Positions 44,763 through 54,186 are shown, counted from the first letter of the stretch. The stretch is 64,000 nt of DNA from Luteibacter sp. UNCMF331Sha3.1 (GCF_900109915.1 NZ_FOBU01000004.1:99891-163890), one strand, 5' to 3'. Numbers and translations are program-made. The notes: a model not told the origin generated them from the letters alone.

Positions 44763-46811
44763 TCAAAGCAGCGGGATCAACAGCAACGCCACGATGTTGA
44801 TGATCTTGATCAGCGGATTCACCGCCGGGCCCGCGGTGTCCTTATACGGATCGCCCACGGTATCGCCCGTGACGGCCGCCTTGTGTGCGTCGGAACCCTT
44901 GCCGCCGAAGTTGCCGTCTTCGATGTATTTCTTGGCGTTGTCCCAGGCGCCGCCACCGGTGGTCATCGAGATGGCCACGAACAGACCGGTGACGATGGTG
45001 CCGATCAGCACGCCGCCGAGCGCCTGCGCGCCGGCCTCCGGGCCACCCAGCCACTTGAAGCCGAAGATCACGACGACGGGCACCAGCACCGGCAGCAGCG
45101 ACGGCACCAGCATCTCGCGGATCGCCGAGCGGGTGAGCAGGTCCACGGCGCGCGAGTAGTCGGGCTTCGTGGTGCCCTGCATGATCCCCGTGATCTCGCG
45201 GAACTGGCGGCGTACCTCTTCCACCACGGCGCCGGCGGCGCGACCGACGGCTTCCATCGCCATCGCCGCGAACAGGTACGGGATGAGGCCGCCGATCAGC
45301 AGGCCGATGATCACGTAATGGTTCGACAGGTCGAAACGCACTTCGGCGCCGCCGAAGTGAAGGCCAAGGTTGTGCGTGTAATCCGCGAACAGCACCAGCG
45401 CGGCGAGGCCGGCCGAGCCGATCGCGTAGCCCTTGGTCACGGCCTTGGTGGTGTTGCCCACGGCATCCAGCGGATCGGTGACGCCGCGCACTTCGGCCGG
45501 CAGTTCCGCCATCTCGGCGATGCCGCCGGCGTTGTCCGTGATCGGACCATACGCGTCGAGCGCCACGACCATGCCGGTCATGCTGAGCATCGCGGTGGCC
45601 GCGATGGCGATGCCATAGAGGCCGGCCAGCGCGAAGGCGCCCCAGATCGCCGCGCACACCGCCAGCACGGGTAGCGCGGTGGATTTCATCGACACACCCA
45701 GGCCCGCGATGATGTTCGTCGCATGGCCGGTGGTGGACGATTGCGCCACGTGCCGCACCGGCCGGTATTCGGTGGCCGTGTAGTACTCGGTGATGACGAC
45801 CATCGCTCCGGTCAGCACCAGGCCGATCAGGGCGCACCCGAAAAGGCGACCCGGACCGAAGGCGGAATCCGCCATCAGCGACTGGGTGATCGGCCAGAAC
45901 GCGATGGCGGCGAGCAGGGCGGAGACGAACACGCCCGCGTACAGCGCGTTCATGATCTTACCGCCACGCGTCTTCACGAAGAACGTGCCGATCACCGAAG
46001 CGACGATCGACGCACCACCCAGCACCAGCGGGTAGAGGATGCCGTTCGGGCCGACCTCCGTCGCCATCACGCCACCGAGCAGCATCGTGGCGATCAGCGT
46101 CACCGCGTAGGTCTCGAACAGGTCGGCCGCCATACCCGCGCAGTCGCCGACGTTGTCGCCCACGTTGTCCGCGATCACGGCCGGGTTGCGCGGATCGTCC
46201 TCCGGAATGCCGGCTTCCACCTTGCCCACCAGGTCGGCGCCCACGTCGGCGCCCTTGGTGAAGATGCCGCCGCCCAGCCGGGCGAAGATCGAGATCAGCG
46301 AAGAGCCGAACGCGAGGCCGACCAGTGCGTGCAGCACGTGCGCCTGCTCGTAGCCCATGTGGGTGAGCACGCCGTAGTAGCCCGCCACGCCCAGCAGTCC
46401 AAGGCCCACCACCAGCATGCCGGTGACGGCGCCGCCTCGGAACGCGACGGCGAGGGCAGAAGAAAGGCCGCTCCTGGCGGCCTCGGCGGTACGCACGTTG
46501 GCACGAACCGAAACGTTCATGCCGATGTAGCCGGCGGCGCCCGAAAGGATGGCTCCCAGTGCGAATCCGATCGCCGTGCCCCAGTCCAGGAACACGCCCA
46601 GAAGGAGGAAAAGGATGATGCCGACGACACCGATGGTGGCGTACTGACGGTTGAGGTAGGCGCGGGCTCCTTCCTGGATCGCGGCGGCGATCTCCTGCAT
46701 CCGTTCGTTGCCCGGCGATCGCGCCAGGACCCAGCTGACCGAAAATGCGCCATACAGAATCGCAACGACCGCACATGCCAGCGCGATCCATAAACCGTAC
46801 TGCTGCAGCAT
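44763..46811 (-). CDS. hppA: Membrane H+-translocating pyrophosphatase, K+-independent type (682 aa)
   Basis: About 16 transmembrane helices. The PPi-binding site is clear: [38 protein letters not shown], and [16 protein letters not shown]. The cation-type signature reads [16 protein letters not shown]: Lys and Thr where K+-dependent enzymes have Ala and Gly/Ala, so K+-independent proton pumping is predicted. Recovers energy of PPi hydrolysis as proton motive force. GGGAGG lies before the ATG. Confidence 0.96.
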   Translation of the reverse strand: MLQQYGLWIALACAVVAILYGAFSVSWVLARSPGNERMQEIAAAIQEGARAYLNRQYATIGVVGIILFLLLGVFLDWGTAIGFALGAILSGAAGYIGMNVSVRANVRTAEAARSGLSSALAVAFRGGAVTGMLVVGLGLLGVAGYYGVLTHMGYEQAHVLHALVGLAFGSSLISIFARLGGGIFTKGADVGADLVGKVEAGIPEDDPRNPAVIADNVGDNVGDCAGMAADLFETYAVTLIATMLLGGVMATEVGPNGILYPLVLGGASIVASVIGTFFVKTRGGKIMNALYAGVFVSALLAAIAFWPITQSLMADSAFGPGRLFGCALIGLVLTGAMVVITEYYTATEYRPVRHVAQSSTTGHATNIIAGLGVSMKSTALPVLAVCAAIWGAFALAGLYGIAIAATAMLSMTGMVVALDAYGPITDNAGGIAEMAELPAEVRGVTDPLDAVGNTTKAVTKGYAIGSAGLAALVLFADYTHNLGLHFGGAEVRFDLSNHYVIIGLLIGGLIPYLFAAMAMEAVGRAAGAVVEEVRRQFREITGIMQGTTKPDYSRAVDLLTRSAIREMLVPSLLPVLVPVVVIFGFKWLGGPEAGAQALGGVLIGTIVTGLFVAISMTTGGGAWDNAKKYIEDGNFGGKGSDAHKAAVTGDTVGDPYKDTAGPAVNPLIKIINIVALLLIPLL

Positions 46812-46943
46812 CGAAGCCTCCCCGGATTGTAGGAGCCCGAAAGGGGCCCGGTCCGAGTATAGGCAGGGATGTCGGCCGAACGTGTTGTGCGCTGCGCAAC
46901 CGGGGCCGACGCGGGCCCCGGTTGCGTCATCCGTGGCGCGAAC

Positions 46944-47342
46944 TTACTGCAGCGCGATGTCGGCGATGATGCCGGTCGCGATGGCCACGAGGAGGAACTC
47001 GCTCGCGTTGTCCTCGGCACGCACCCAGTGATAGCCGCGTGGCGGCTCGCGCAGGTGGCGCACGCGGTAGTCGTTGACGATGATCACGCGACCGTCGTAA
47101 CGGTGGCCGCGTTCCCAGCGGGCGTGCGGCGGCGGGCCGCGATGGTCGTGGCGATCGTCATGCCAGTCGCGACGGTTGTCGTGCCAGTCGCGGCGGTCGT
47201 CGCGACGGTCGTCCCGGCGATCGTCGCGATGATCGTTGCGGTGATCGTCGTGGTCGTACCGCTGCGGCGGATCGAACGCGAAAGCCGGAGCGATGGCGCC
47301 GGTGGCGGCCACGCAGAACAGCAGGCGGGTAAGCATCTTCAT
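46944..47342 (-). CDS. RcnB family periplasmic protein, first copy (132 aa)
   Basis: Signal peptide (about 1-22), a low-complexity Asp/Arg/His stretch (about 30-68, repeated RRDD/RRDWHD units) and the C-terminal RcnB domain with RGYHWVR and FLLVAIATGIIADI. E. coli RcnB is a periplasmic protein involved in Ni/Co homeostasis; many relatives have unknown roles. It follows its paralogue by 11 bp on the same strand, so they are an operon. The His/Asp-rich region suggests metal contact (inference). Confidence 0.85.
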   Translation of the reverse strand: MKMLTRLLFCVAATGAIAPAFAFDPPQRYDHDDHRNDHRDDRRDDRRDDRRDWHDNRRDWHDDRHDHRGPPPHARWERGHRYDGRVIIVNDYRVRHLREPPRGYHWVRAEDNASEFLLVAIATGIIADIALQ

Positions 47343-47353
47343 CAGACGTCTCC

Positions 47354-47782
47354 TTAGCGCGTGGCGATATCGAGGATGACACCGGTCGCGATGGCGACCA
47401 GCAGGAAGTCGTTGTTCTCACGCACCCAGTGGTAACCGCGCGGCGGCGGGCGGAGACGGTAGCCGCTGTAGTCGTACACAACCACGTTGCGCCCGTAGTA
47501 ACGGTGCCCACGCTCCCAGTGCCCGTAATAGCGCGGCGGCGGCGGACGGTGGTAGTACGCCGGGCCGTGGTAGTAACCGTGGCCGTAATAGGGGCGCGGC
47601 GGCGGCGGGGGCGGGCGATGCCCGTGCCAGCCGTTGTCGTGATGCCACCCGCGGCCGTCGTGCCCACGGTCGTAACCATGACGGTCGTGGTCGCGACCGT
47701 GGTCGCGATGATCGTCGGCGAAGGCCGTCGCTGCGGTGAGCAGCGCGGCGGCGGCGAAAGCGGTACGCAGCATCGTCTTCAT
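47354..47782 (-). CDS. RcnB family periplasmic protein, second copy (142 aa)
   Basis: Signal peptide (about 1-22) and a middle extremely rich in His, Gly, Tyr and Pro (about 23-95, including a PPPPPPRP run), then the same C-terminal domain as its neighbour (RGYHWVR, FLLVAIATGVILDI). The paralogues share the end domain but not the middle, which is Arg/Asp-rich in one and His/Tyr/Pro-rich in the other. GGGAGA before the ATG. First gene of the two-gene unit. Confidence 0.85.
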   Translation of the reverse strand: MKTMLRTAFAAAALLTAATAFADDHRDHGRDHDRHGYDRGHDGRGWHHDNGWHGHRPPPPPPRPYYGHGYYHGPAYYHRPPPPRYYGHWERGHRYYGRNVVVYDYSGYRLRPPPRGYHWVRENNDFLLVAIATGVILDIATR

Positions 47783-47930
47783 AGGAATCTCCCGGCCCGA
47801 TCGTCACACCGCGGGTCTCGCGGCCGATCGACGATTCGGATGCTAGGAAGGCGACGCTGAATGAGAAGTCCTACGGATGAAAGCTTCACGAAAGACGTTC
47901 ATAGACGCGACAGCTATTGAACCGCCCGGT

Positions 47931-49217
47931 TCAGGAAATCGATCCCGGCCGGAACTCCAGCGTGAGCGCCGACGGGCGTCCGGGCAGGTCCAGCGCGGTG
48001 GCGCGTTCGGGCGACCGGGCCAGGATCCGGCCGGCGCGCACCACGAGCAGGCGCTGCGCCTTGAGCCGCAGGGCCTCGTAGGCGTCGCCGGCCTGCAGGA
48101 GCACCAGATCGGCGCGGTTGCCCGGCGCGATGCCATAGCCGTCGAGTCCGAGGACGCGCGCCGCGTTGACGGTGACGGCCTCGAAACACTGCGAGACGCC
48201 GCGCCCCGACGTCATCTGCGCGACGTGCAGCCCCATGTGGGCCACGTCGAGCATGTCGGCCGACCCCATGCCGTACCAGGGGTCCATCACGCAGTCGTGG
48301 CCGAACGCCACGTTGACGCCGGCGGCCAGCAGTTCCGGCACGCGCGTCATGCCGCGCCGTTTCGGATACGTGTCGTGGCGACCCTGCAGGGTGATGTTGA
48401 TCAGCGGGTTGGCGATCGCGTGCACGCCCGCTTCGGCGATCAGCGGCAGAAGCTTGGAGACGTAGTAGTTGTCCATCGAATGCATCGAGGTGAGATGCGA
48501 GCCCGTCACGCGCCCCTGCAGGCCGGTGCGGATCGTCTCGGCGGCCAGCGTCTCGATGTGTCGCGACAGCGGATCGTCCGATTCGTCGCAGTGCATGTCG
48601 ACGCGCAACCCGCGCTCCGCCGCCAGTTCGCACAGCCAGCGGATCGACGCCGCGCCGTCGGCCATCGTGCGCTCGAAATGCGGGATACCGCCGACCACCT
48701 CCACGCCCATGTCCAGCGCGCGGACCAGGTTGGCCTTCGCGGTCGGCGAACGCAGCAGTCCGTCCTGCGGGAAGGCGACGAGTTCCAGGTGCAGGTACGG
48801 TGCGACACGACGCTTCACCTCGAGCAGGGCCTCGGTCGCCAGCAGCCGGTCGTCGCATACGTCGACGTGGCTGCGGATCGCGAGCAGGCCCTGCGCCACG
48901 GCCATGTCGCAATAGGCCATCGCGCGGTCGACCAGCGCCTGCTGCGTCAGCACCGGCTTCAGCTCGCCCCAGAGCGAGATGCCCTCCAGCAGTGTGCCCG
49001 ACGCGTTCAGGCGCGGAAGGCCCAGCGACAGTGTGGCATCCATATGGAAATGCGCATCGACGAACGGCGGCGCGACAAGCCGGCCCTTCGCATCGATCTC
49101 CTCCACGCCCTTCACCGGCAGCCCTGGCTCGATCGCCTCGAATCGCCCGCCGTCGATACCGATGTCGACATCGGTCCGTCCGTCGGGAAGGCTGGCGTGG
49201 CGGATGACGAGGTCCAT
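47931..49217 (-). CDS. codA: CodA-like cytosine deaminase / amidohydrolase (428 aa)
   Basis: Aligns over its length with E. coli cytosine deaminase. Metal ligands are intact: HFH in VDAHFHMDATLSLG, His/Glu in DMHCDESDD, and Asp in AFGHDCVMDPWY. The substrate Gln of VAFPQDG is kept. At the position after the metal Asp, where E. coli CodA has Asp314 (GHDD), this protein has Cys. The fit and length (E. coli 427 aa) support a pyrimidine or related heterocycle deaminase, but the changed residue makes cytosine as substrate less certain. No codB permease adjacent. Confidence 0.85.
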   Translation of the reverse strand: MDLVIRHASLPDGRTDVDIGIDGGRFEAIEPGLPVKGVEEIDAKGRLVAPPFVDAHFHMDATLSLGLPRLNASGTLLEGISLWGELKPVLTQQALVDRAMAYCDMAVAQGLLAIRSHVDVCDDRLLATEALLEVKRRVAPYLHLELVAFPQDGLLRSPTAKANLVRALDMGVEVVGGIPHFERTMADGAASIRWLCELAAERGLRVDMHCDESDDPLSRHIETLAAETIRTGLQGRVTGSHLTSMHSMDNYYVSKLLPLIAEAGVHAIANPLINITLQGRHDTYPKRRGMTRVPELLAAGVNVAFGHDCVMDPWYGMGSADMLDVAHMGLHVAQMTSGRGVSQCFEAVTVNAARVLGLDGYGIAPGNRADLVLLQAGDAYEALRLKAQRLLVVRAGRILARSPERATALDLPGRPSALTLEFRPGSIS

Positions 49218-49253
49218 GGGGGGGTGCTCCGGCAAGAAAGTCGCATGATAGTT

Positions 49254-49322
49254 GGTGGGAGCCAGCCTGCTGGCGAAGGGTGCTCGCGGCAAGCAGCCTT
49301 CGCCAGCGGGCTGACGCCCACC
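49254..49322. repeat. Palindromic repeat, copy H
   Basis: Full-length copy with left arm GGTGGGAGCCAGCCTGCTGG and a diverged right arm (GCGGGCTGACGCCCACC). Placed between the divergent codA-like and radical SAM genes, close upstream of both starts, unlike most copies. Confidence 0.7.
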
Positions 49323-49374
49323 GGAGCGGGTCTTCACGCGGGCGGGAGCCCGTTTTGGCACCATAGCCAGACCC

Positions 49375-50589
49375 ATGAATGTCACCGAAAAACTCGCCAT
49401 TCTCGCCGACGCCGCGAAGTACGATGCGTCCTGCTCGTCCAGCGGCGGCAAGGGCCGCAACTCGCTGGGGACCGGCGGAATCGGCTCGACGGAAGGCATG
49501 GGCATCTGCCATGCGTACGCGCCGGATGGTCGTTGCATTTCGTTGCTGAAGATCCTGCTGACGAATTTCTGCGTGTACGACTGCGTGTACTGCGTCAACC
49601 GGCGCAGCAGCAACGTGCGTCGCGCGCGTTTCACCGTCGAGGAAGTGGTGGAGCTCACGCTCGCGTTCTACAAGCGGAACTACATCGAAGGCCTGTTCCT
49701 GTCCTCGGGCATCATCCAGTCGCCCGATTACACGATGGAACAGCTCGTCCGCGTCGCGCGCACGCTGCGTACGGAGCACCGCTTCGGCGGGTACATCCAT
49801 CTGAAGACCATCCCCGATGCGTCGCCGGAACTGATCGATGCCGCGGGTCGCTGGGCCGACCGCCTCAGCATCAACGTCGAGATGCCGACCGAAGGCGGCC
49901 TGAAATCGCTGGCCCCCGAAAAGGATCTCGGCGACATCCGCAGCGCGATGGGTCGCCTGCGTCTGTCGATCGACGAAGCGAAGGCCGAGAAGAAGGCGCC
50001 GCGATTCGCGCCGGCAGGGCAGAGTACGCAGATGATCGTGGGCGCCGATGCCGCCAGCGACCGCGACGTGCTGACCGCCAGCACGAACCTCTACACGAAC
50101 TACCGCCTGCGCCGCGTCTACTATTCGGCCTTCAGCCCGATTCCGGATGCGTCGAAGATCCTTCCGCTGAAGCCGCCGCCGCTGGTGCGCGAGCATCGTC
50201 TGTACCAGGCCGACTGGCTGATGCGGTTCTACGGCTTCGCCGCCGACGAGATCGCGCCGGCGGGCGACGACGGCATGCTGTCGCTGGATGTGGATCCCAA
50301 GCTCGCCTGGGCGCTGCGCCATCGCGAGCGCTTTCCCGTCGACGTGAACCGCGCCTCGCGCGAGATGCTGCTGCGCGTGCCGGGCCTCGGCGTGAAGACG
50401 GTGGACCGCATGATCGCGATGCGCTCGCACCGCCGCATCCGCTACGACGACCTCATCCGGCTGCGTGTGCCGGTGAAGAAGGTGGCGCCGTTCGTCGAGA
50501 CGATCGACCACCGTCCGCGCGGCGACCGGGAAAGCATCGTGTTGCGCAAGGATCTGCGCGAGCCGGCCCAGCCCGACCTCTTCGGCTGA
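49375..50589 (+). CDS. Radical SAM protein linked to UDG-family protein (putative DNA modification/repair, 404 aa)
   Basis: Matches the radical SAM family that travels with a UDG-fold partner. The [4Fe-4S] motif CVYDCVYC (C66, C70, C73) is intact, preceded by GRCISLLKILLTNF. A SAM-binding barrel covers about 60-310, and a helix-hairpin-helix DNA-binding segment lies near the C-terminus (NRASREMLLRVPGLGVKTVD). Reaction unknown; HhH and partner suggest action on DNA. Its stop is 2 bp before the start of the next gene, so they are translated from one mRNA. Confidence 0.9.
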   Translation: MNVTEKLAILADAAKYDASCSSSGGKGRNSLGTGGIGSTEGMGICHAYAPDGRCISLLKILLTNFCVYDCVYCVNRRSSNVRRARFTVEEVVELTLAFYKRNYIEGLFLSSGIIQSPDYTMEQLVRVARTLRTEHRFGGYIHLKTIPDASPELIDAAGRWADRLSINVEMPTEGGLKSLAPEKDLGDIRSAMGRLRLSIDEAKAEKKAPRFAPAGQSTQMIVGADAASDRDVLTASTNLYTNYRLRRVYYSAFSPIPDASKILPLKPPPLVREHRLYQADWLMRFYGFAADEIAPAGDDGMLSLDVDPKLAWALRHRERFPVDVNRASREMLLRVPGLGVKTVDRMIAMRSHRRIRYDDLIRLRVPVKKVAPFVETIDHRPRGDRESIVLRKDLREPAQPDLFG

Positions 50590-50591
50590 TC

Positions 50592-52010
50592 ATGTACGCC
50601 GTGACGCTGGACGATCCGTCCGATCTGGCGGAATGGCGCGCGAAGGCGCGCGCGTTGCTGATGGCCGACGTCGATCCCGCGCAGGTCACGTGGCAGGCCG
50701 GCGCGGCGGGTGGGCTGTTCGGTAGCGACGAAGGTCTGCCGGCCCCGGTGCGCACCGGCATGCCCGCGGTGCCGCGCGCGTTCCTCGGTCTGGCGGACAC
50801 CGTACTGGCGCATACCGATCCGCGTCGCCACGCGACGCTCTACCGCATGCTCTGGCGCCTCGCGCATGGCGAGAAGGCGTTGCTGCGGATCGCCACCGAC
50901 GACGATGTCGCCTGGGCGCATGGTTGCATCAAGCAGGTCAATCGCGACATGCACAAGATGAAGGCGTTCGTGCGCTTTCGCGAAGTGCGTCTCGACGACG
51001 ACACGGTGTATGTCGCGTGGTTCGAGCCCGAGCACGACATCGTGCCGCGGGTGGCGCCGTTCTTCGTGCGCCGCTTCACCGGCATGCGCTGGTCGTTGCT
51101 CACGCCGTCGCGCACCGCGCACTGGGATGGCGATACGCTGTCGTTCGGACCGGGCGCGCACCGCGCGGACGCGCCCTCGGGCGACGCGCTGGAAGACATG
51201 TGGCGCACGTACTACGCCAGCATCTTCAATCCCGCGCGGCTGAAGGTGGACGCCATGCGTCGCGAGATGCCGGTGAAGTACTGGAAGAATCTGCCCGAGG
51301 CACGGCTCATTCCGGAGCTCGTGCGCGACGCGCTGCCGCGGATGCAGGCCATGGTGCTGAATCAGCCGACGATACCGAACAGGAAGATCGCGGCGCCGCA
51401 GAAGGCCGCGGTGGCGGTGCCCGAAGGCAGCATCGCGGCCCTGCGTGCGCAGGCGCGCGATTGCCGGGCCTGCGACCTCTGGAAACCGGCGACGCAGACG
51501 GTCTTCGGCGAGGGCCGCACGGATGCCCGCATCGTGGTCATCGGCGAACAGCCGGGCGATCAGGAGGATCTCGCGGGCAAGCCGTTCGTCGGCCCCGCGG
51601 GCAAGCTGTTCGATCGCGCGCTCGGCGACGCCGGCGTGGATCGCGACGCGCTCTACGTCACCAACACCGTCAAGCATTTCAAGTTCGAACCCCGCGGCAA
51701 GGTGCGCCTGCACAAGCGCGCCAACGCGCAGGAGCAGGCGGCATGCCGCCCGTGGCTGGTGGCCGAGCTCGACCGTGTGCGCCCAGATGCCATCGTCTGC
51801 CTCGGCGCCATGGCGGCGCAGGCGGTCTTCGGCACGTCGTTCCGCCTGATGGCCCAGCGCGGCGAATGGATCGACCTGCCGGACGGCCGCCGTGCGATGG
51901 CGACGGTGCACCCGTCGTACCTGCTCCGCCTGCCCGATGCCGATGCCCGCGAGGCCGGCTACGCGGACTTCGTCCGCGATCTCAGTCTGATGCGCGAGCT
52001 GCTGGTTTAG
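50592..52010 (+). CDS. Fusion of DUF4130 and UdgX-type uracil-DNA binding domain (472 aa)
   Basis: N-terminal DUF4130 domain (about 1-250; YRMLWRLAHGEKALLRIA, VNRDMHKMKAFVRFREV), whose family is linked to the radical SAM partner. The C-terminal family-4-like UDG domain (about 280-472) has motif A GEQPGDQEDLAGKPFVGPAG, Cys291, Cys294, Cys385 and Cys403 as candidate [4Fe-4S] ligands, and HPSYLLR. The loop KVRLH places His374 where mycobacterial UdgX has the His of KRRIH that bonds covalently to uracil sites. This suggests covalent capture of abasic or uracil DNA. Transcribed with the radical SAM gene. Confidence 0.9.
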   Translation: MYAVTLDDPSDLAEWRAKARALLMADVDPAQVTWQAGAAGGLFGSDEGLPAPVRTGMPAVPRAFLGLADTVLAHTDPRRHATLYRMLWRLAHGEKALLRIATDDDVAWAHGCIKQVNRDMHKMKAFVRFREVRLDDDTVYVAWFEPEHDIVPRVAPFFVRRFTGMRWSLLTPSRTAHWDGDTLSFGPGAHRADAPSGDALEDMWRTYYASIFNPARLKVDAMRREMPVKYWKNLPEARLIPELVRDALPRMQAMVLNQPTIPNRKIAAPQKAAVAVPEGSIAALRAQARDCRACDLWKPATQTVFGEGRTDARIVVIGEQPGDQEDLAGKPFVGPAGKLFDRALGDAGVDRDALYVTNTVKHFKFEPRGKVRLHKRANAQEQAACRPWLVAELDRVRPDAIVCLGAMAAQAVFGTSFRLMAQRGEWIDLPDGRRAMATVHPSYLLRLPDADAREAGYADFVRDLSLMRELLV

Positions 52011-52017
52011 GTCGGCC

Positions 52018-52089
52018 CGGGTGGGAGCCAGCCTGCTGGCGATGGGGATTGCCGCGAGCACCCATCGCCAGCAGGCTGGCTCCCACCCG
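52018..52089. repeat. Palindromic repeat, copy I (most complete)
   Basis: CGGGTGGGAGCCAGCCTGCT at the left is mirrored by AGCAGGCTGGCTCCCACCCG at the right; the arms pair over more than 25 bp around a short centre. Begins 8 bp after the UdgX stop codon and ends 13 bp before the convergent pfp stop codon. Confidence 0.8.
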
Positions 52090-52101
52090 GGCGAAACGCC
52101 A

Positions 52102-53358
52102 TCATCCCACCGCGAACTTCTTCAGCTTCTTCGGCACGCTCGCGTTCTTCAGCGTCACGTACACCGGCAATCCATCGGGACCGTACGGTGGCGGCGCTTC
52201 GCCCTGGATCAGCGGCGCGAGGTAGCGGCGCGCGGCCGCGGTGATCCCGAAGCCGTCCTTCGAGATGAAGTTCTTCGGCATCTTCTTCTCGTGGTTGGCG
52301 ATCTTGTCCAGCGGCGCCGCCTCGATCTTCCACTTGTACGGCTCGTCGGACGTACGCACGATCACAGGCATCACCGCGTTGAGCCCCTCGGCGGCGTATT
52401 CCACCGCCTTCTTGCCCACGGCGTAGGCCTGGTCCAGGTCGGTCTTCGACGCGACGTGCCGTGCGGAGCGCTGCAGGTAGTCGGGCAGGGCCCAGTGGAA
52501 CTTGTAACCGAGCTTTTCGCGCACGAGCGCGGCGAGCACCGGCGCCGCGCCACCGAGTTGCGCGTGGCCGAACGCGTCCTTGCCGCCGGATTCGGCGAGG
52601 AACTTGCCATCGGCGTCCTTGACCCCCTCCGATACCACCACCGTGCAGTAGCCCACCTTCTCGACGGTGGCCTTCACCTTCGCGAGGAACGTCTCCGGGT
52701 TGAAGACATTCTCGGGGAACAGGATCACATGCGGCGCATCGCCCGGCGCGGAACCGGCGAGGCCGGCGGCGGCGGCGATCCAGCCGGCGTGACGGCCCAT
52801 CACCTCGATGATGAAGACCTTGGTCGACGTGTCCATCATGGACACCACGTCGAGGCTCGCCTCGCGCACGGCGATCGCCGTGTACTTCGCCACCGACCCG
52901 AAGCCGGGGCAGGTGTCGGTCACCACGAGGTCGTTGTCGATCGTCTTGGGCACGCCGATGCAGTTGATGTCGTAACCCAGCGCCTGGCCGATCTTCGACA
53001 CCTTGTTCGCCGTGTCGGCGGAGTCGTTGCCGCCGTTGTAGAGGAAGGTGCGGATGTCGTGCGCCCTGAACACTTCGATCAGGCGCTCGTACTCGGCCCG
53101 GTTCTCCTCCAGCGATTTCAGCTTGTACCGGCAGGAGCCGAACGCGCCGCCCGGCGTGTGCTTCAGCGCCGCGATGTTCGCCTTCGCCTCCCTGGACGTG
53201 TCGATCAGCTCCTCGCGCAGCGCGCCGAGGATGCCGTTGCGCGCGGCGTACACCACGATGCCCTTGTCCCGGGCGGTCTCGATGACGCCCGCGGCGGTGG
53301 CGTTGATCACGGCGGAGACACCGCCCGACTGGGCGTAGAGGAGTTTGCCGGCGGCCAT
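52102..53358 (-). CDS. pfp: 6-phosphofructokinase, pyrophosphate-dependent type (418 aa)
   Basis: Phosphorylates fructose-6-phosphate in glycolysis. Two residues point to PPi rather than ATP as donor: YNGGNDSAD (Asp where ATP enzymes have Gly in GGDGS) and PKTIDNDL (Lys where ATP enzymes have Gly in PGTIDND). The substrate loop IEVMGRHAGWIAAAAGLA is typical. Start ATG 53358 or 53367. The reaction is reversible, so it can also serve gluconeogenesis. Convergent with the UdgX gene. Confidence 0.93.
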   Translation of the reverse strand: MAAGKLLYAQSGGVSAVINATAAGVIETARDKGIVVYAARNGILGALREELIDTSREAKANIAALKHTPGGAFGSCRYKLKSLEENRAEYERLIEVFRAHDIRTFLYNGGNDSADTANKVSKIGQALGYDINCIGVPKTIDNDLVVTDTCPGFGSVAKYTAIAVREASLDVVSMMDTSTKVFIIEVMGRHAGWIAAAAGLAGSAPGDAPHVILFPENVFNPETFLAKVKATVEKVGYCTVVVSEGVKDADGKFLAESGGKDAFGHAQLGGAAPVLAALVREKLGYKFHWALPDYLQRSARHVASKTDLDQAYAVGKKAVEYAAEGLNAVMPVIVRTSDEPYKWKIEAAPLDKIANHEKKMPKNFISKDGFGITAAARRYLAPLIQGEAPPPYGPDGLPVYVTLKNASVPKKLKKFAVG

Positions 53359-53553
53359 GCTTCGCATCCTTTGAGGTGGGTCGGGAGCGTCAGCGTAGCG
53401 CGGCATGCGTCGCGATGCCTTGAAAGGGTCGACGCCTATACCCGGCGGATGTCGTCCGTTTGACGCGGTGGCGCCACTGCCGTTACCTTGAGACCCATTT
53501 TCTCGTGCCCGACGGCGGGGTTTTTCCCGCAAGTCCGGCGAAACGGAGCATCA

Positions 53554-54135
53554 ATGCGACTCGTGCTATTCGGCGCGCCCGGTTCGGGCAAGGGCACCCA
53601 GGCAGCCGTCCTCAAGCAGGATCTCGGCATCCCGCACATCTCCACGGGCGATCTCCTGCGCGCCGAGATCAAGGCGGAGACCGAGCTCGGCAAGAAGGCC
53701 AAGAGCATCATGGACGCCGGCCAGCTCCTCTCCGACGACATCATGCTGGGCATCATCGAGCATCGCCTCGGCGAGCCGGACGCCAAGCCGGGCTTCATCC
53801 TCGACGGCTACCCGCGCAACCTGGCGCAGGCCGACGCGCTGGACAAAGTGCTGGCCAAGATCGGGCAGCCGCTCGACGTGGTGATCAAGCTCGACGTGCC
53901 CAACGAGGCGATTCTCGGCCGCTGCGTCATCCGCTTCAAAGCGGAACACCGCCCGGACGACAACCCGGATACGGTGAAAAAGCGCCTCGACATCTACGCC
54001 GACCAGACCGCGCCCGTTGCCGAGTTCTACGCGAAGCGCGACAAGCTCCGGGTCGTCGACGGCGTCGGCGAACTCGACGAGGTCACGGCGCGCATCAAGG
54101 CCGTGCTCGAAAGCACCAAGGCCGCCAGCGCCTGA
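53554..54135 (+). CDS. adk: Adenylate kinase, short form (193 aa)
   Basis: Interconverts ATP + AMP with 2 ADP. P-loop GAPGSGKGTQA at residues 7-17, ISTGDLLRAEI (NMP-binding) and FILDGYPRNLAQADAL. The LID is the short version without a zinc finger, as in other Lysobacterales. GGAG before ATG 53554; an upstream in-frame ATG at 53488 lacks homology. Confidence 0.95.
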   Translation: MRLVLFGAPGSGKGTQAAVLKQDLGIPHISTGDLLRAEIKAETELGKKAKSIMDAGQLLSDDIMLGIIEHRLGEPDAKPGFILDGYPRNLAQADALDKVLAKIGQPLDVVIKLDVPNEAILGRCVIRFKAEHRPDDNPDTVKKRLDIYADQTAPVAEFYAKRDKLRVVDGVGELDEVTARIKAVLESTKAASA

Positions 54136-54186
54136 TTCTCCCTCGGCTCGCCGTCTCCGGCGGGCCATAAGCCCGGTGTCGTAGCC

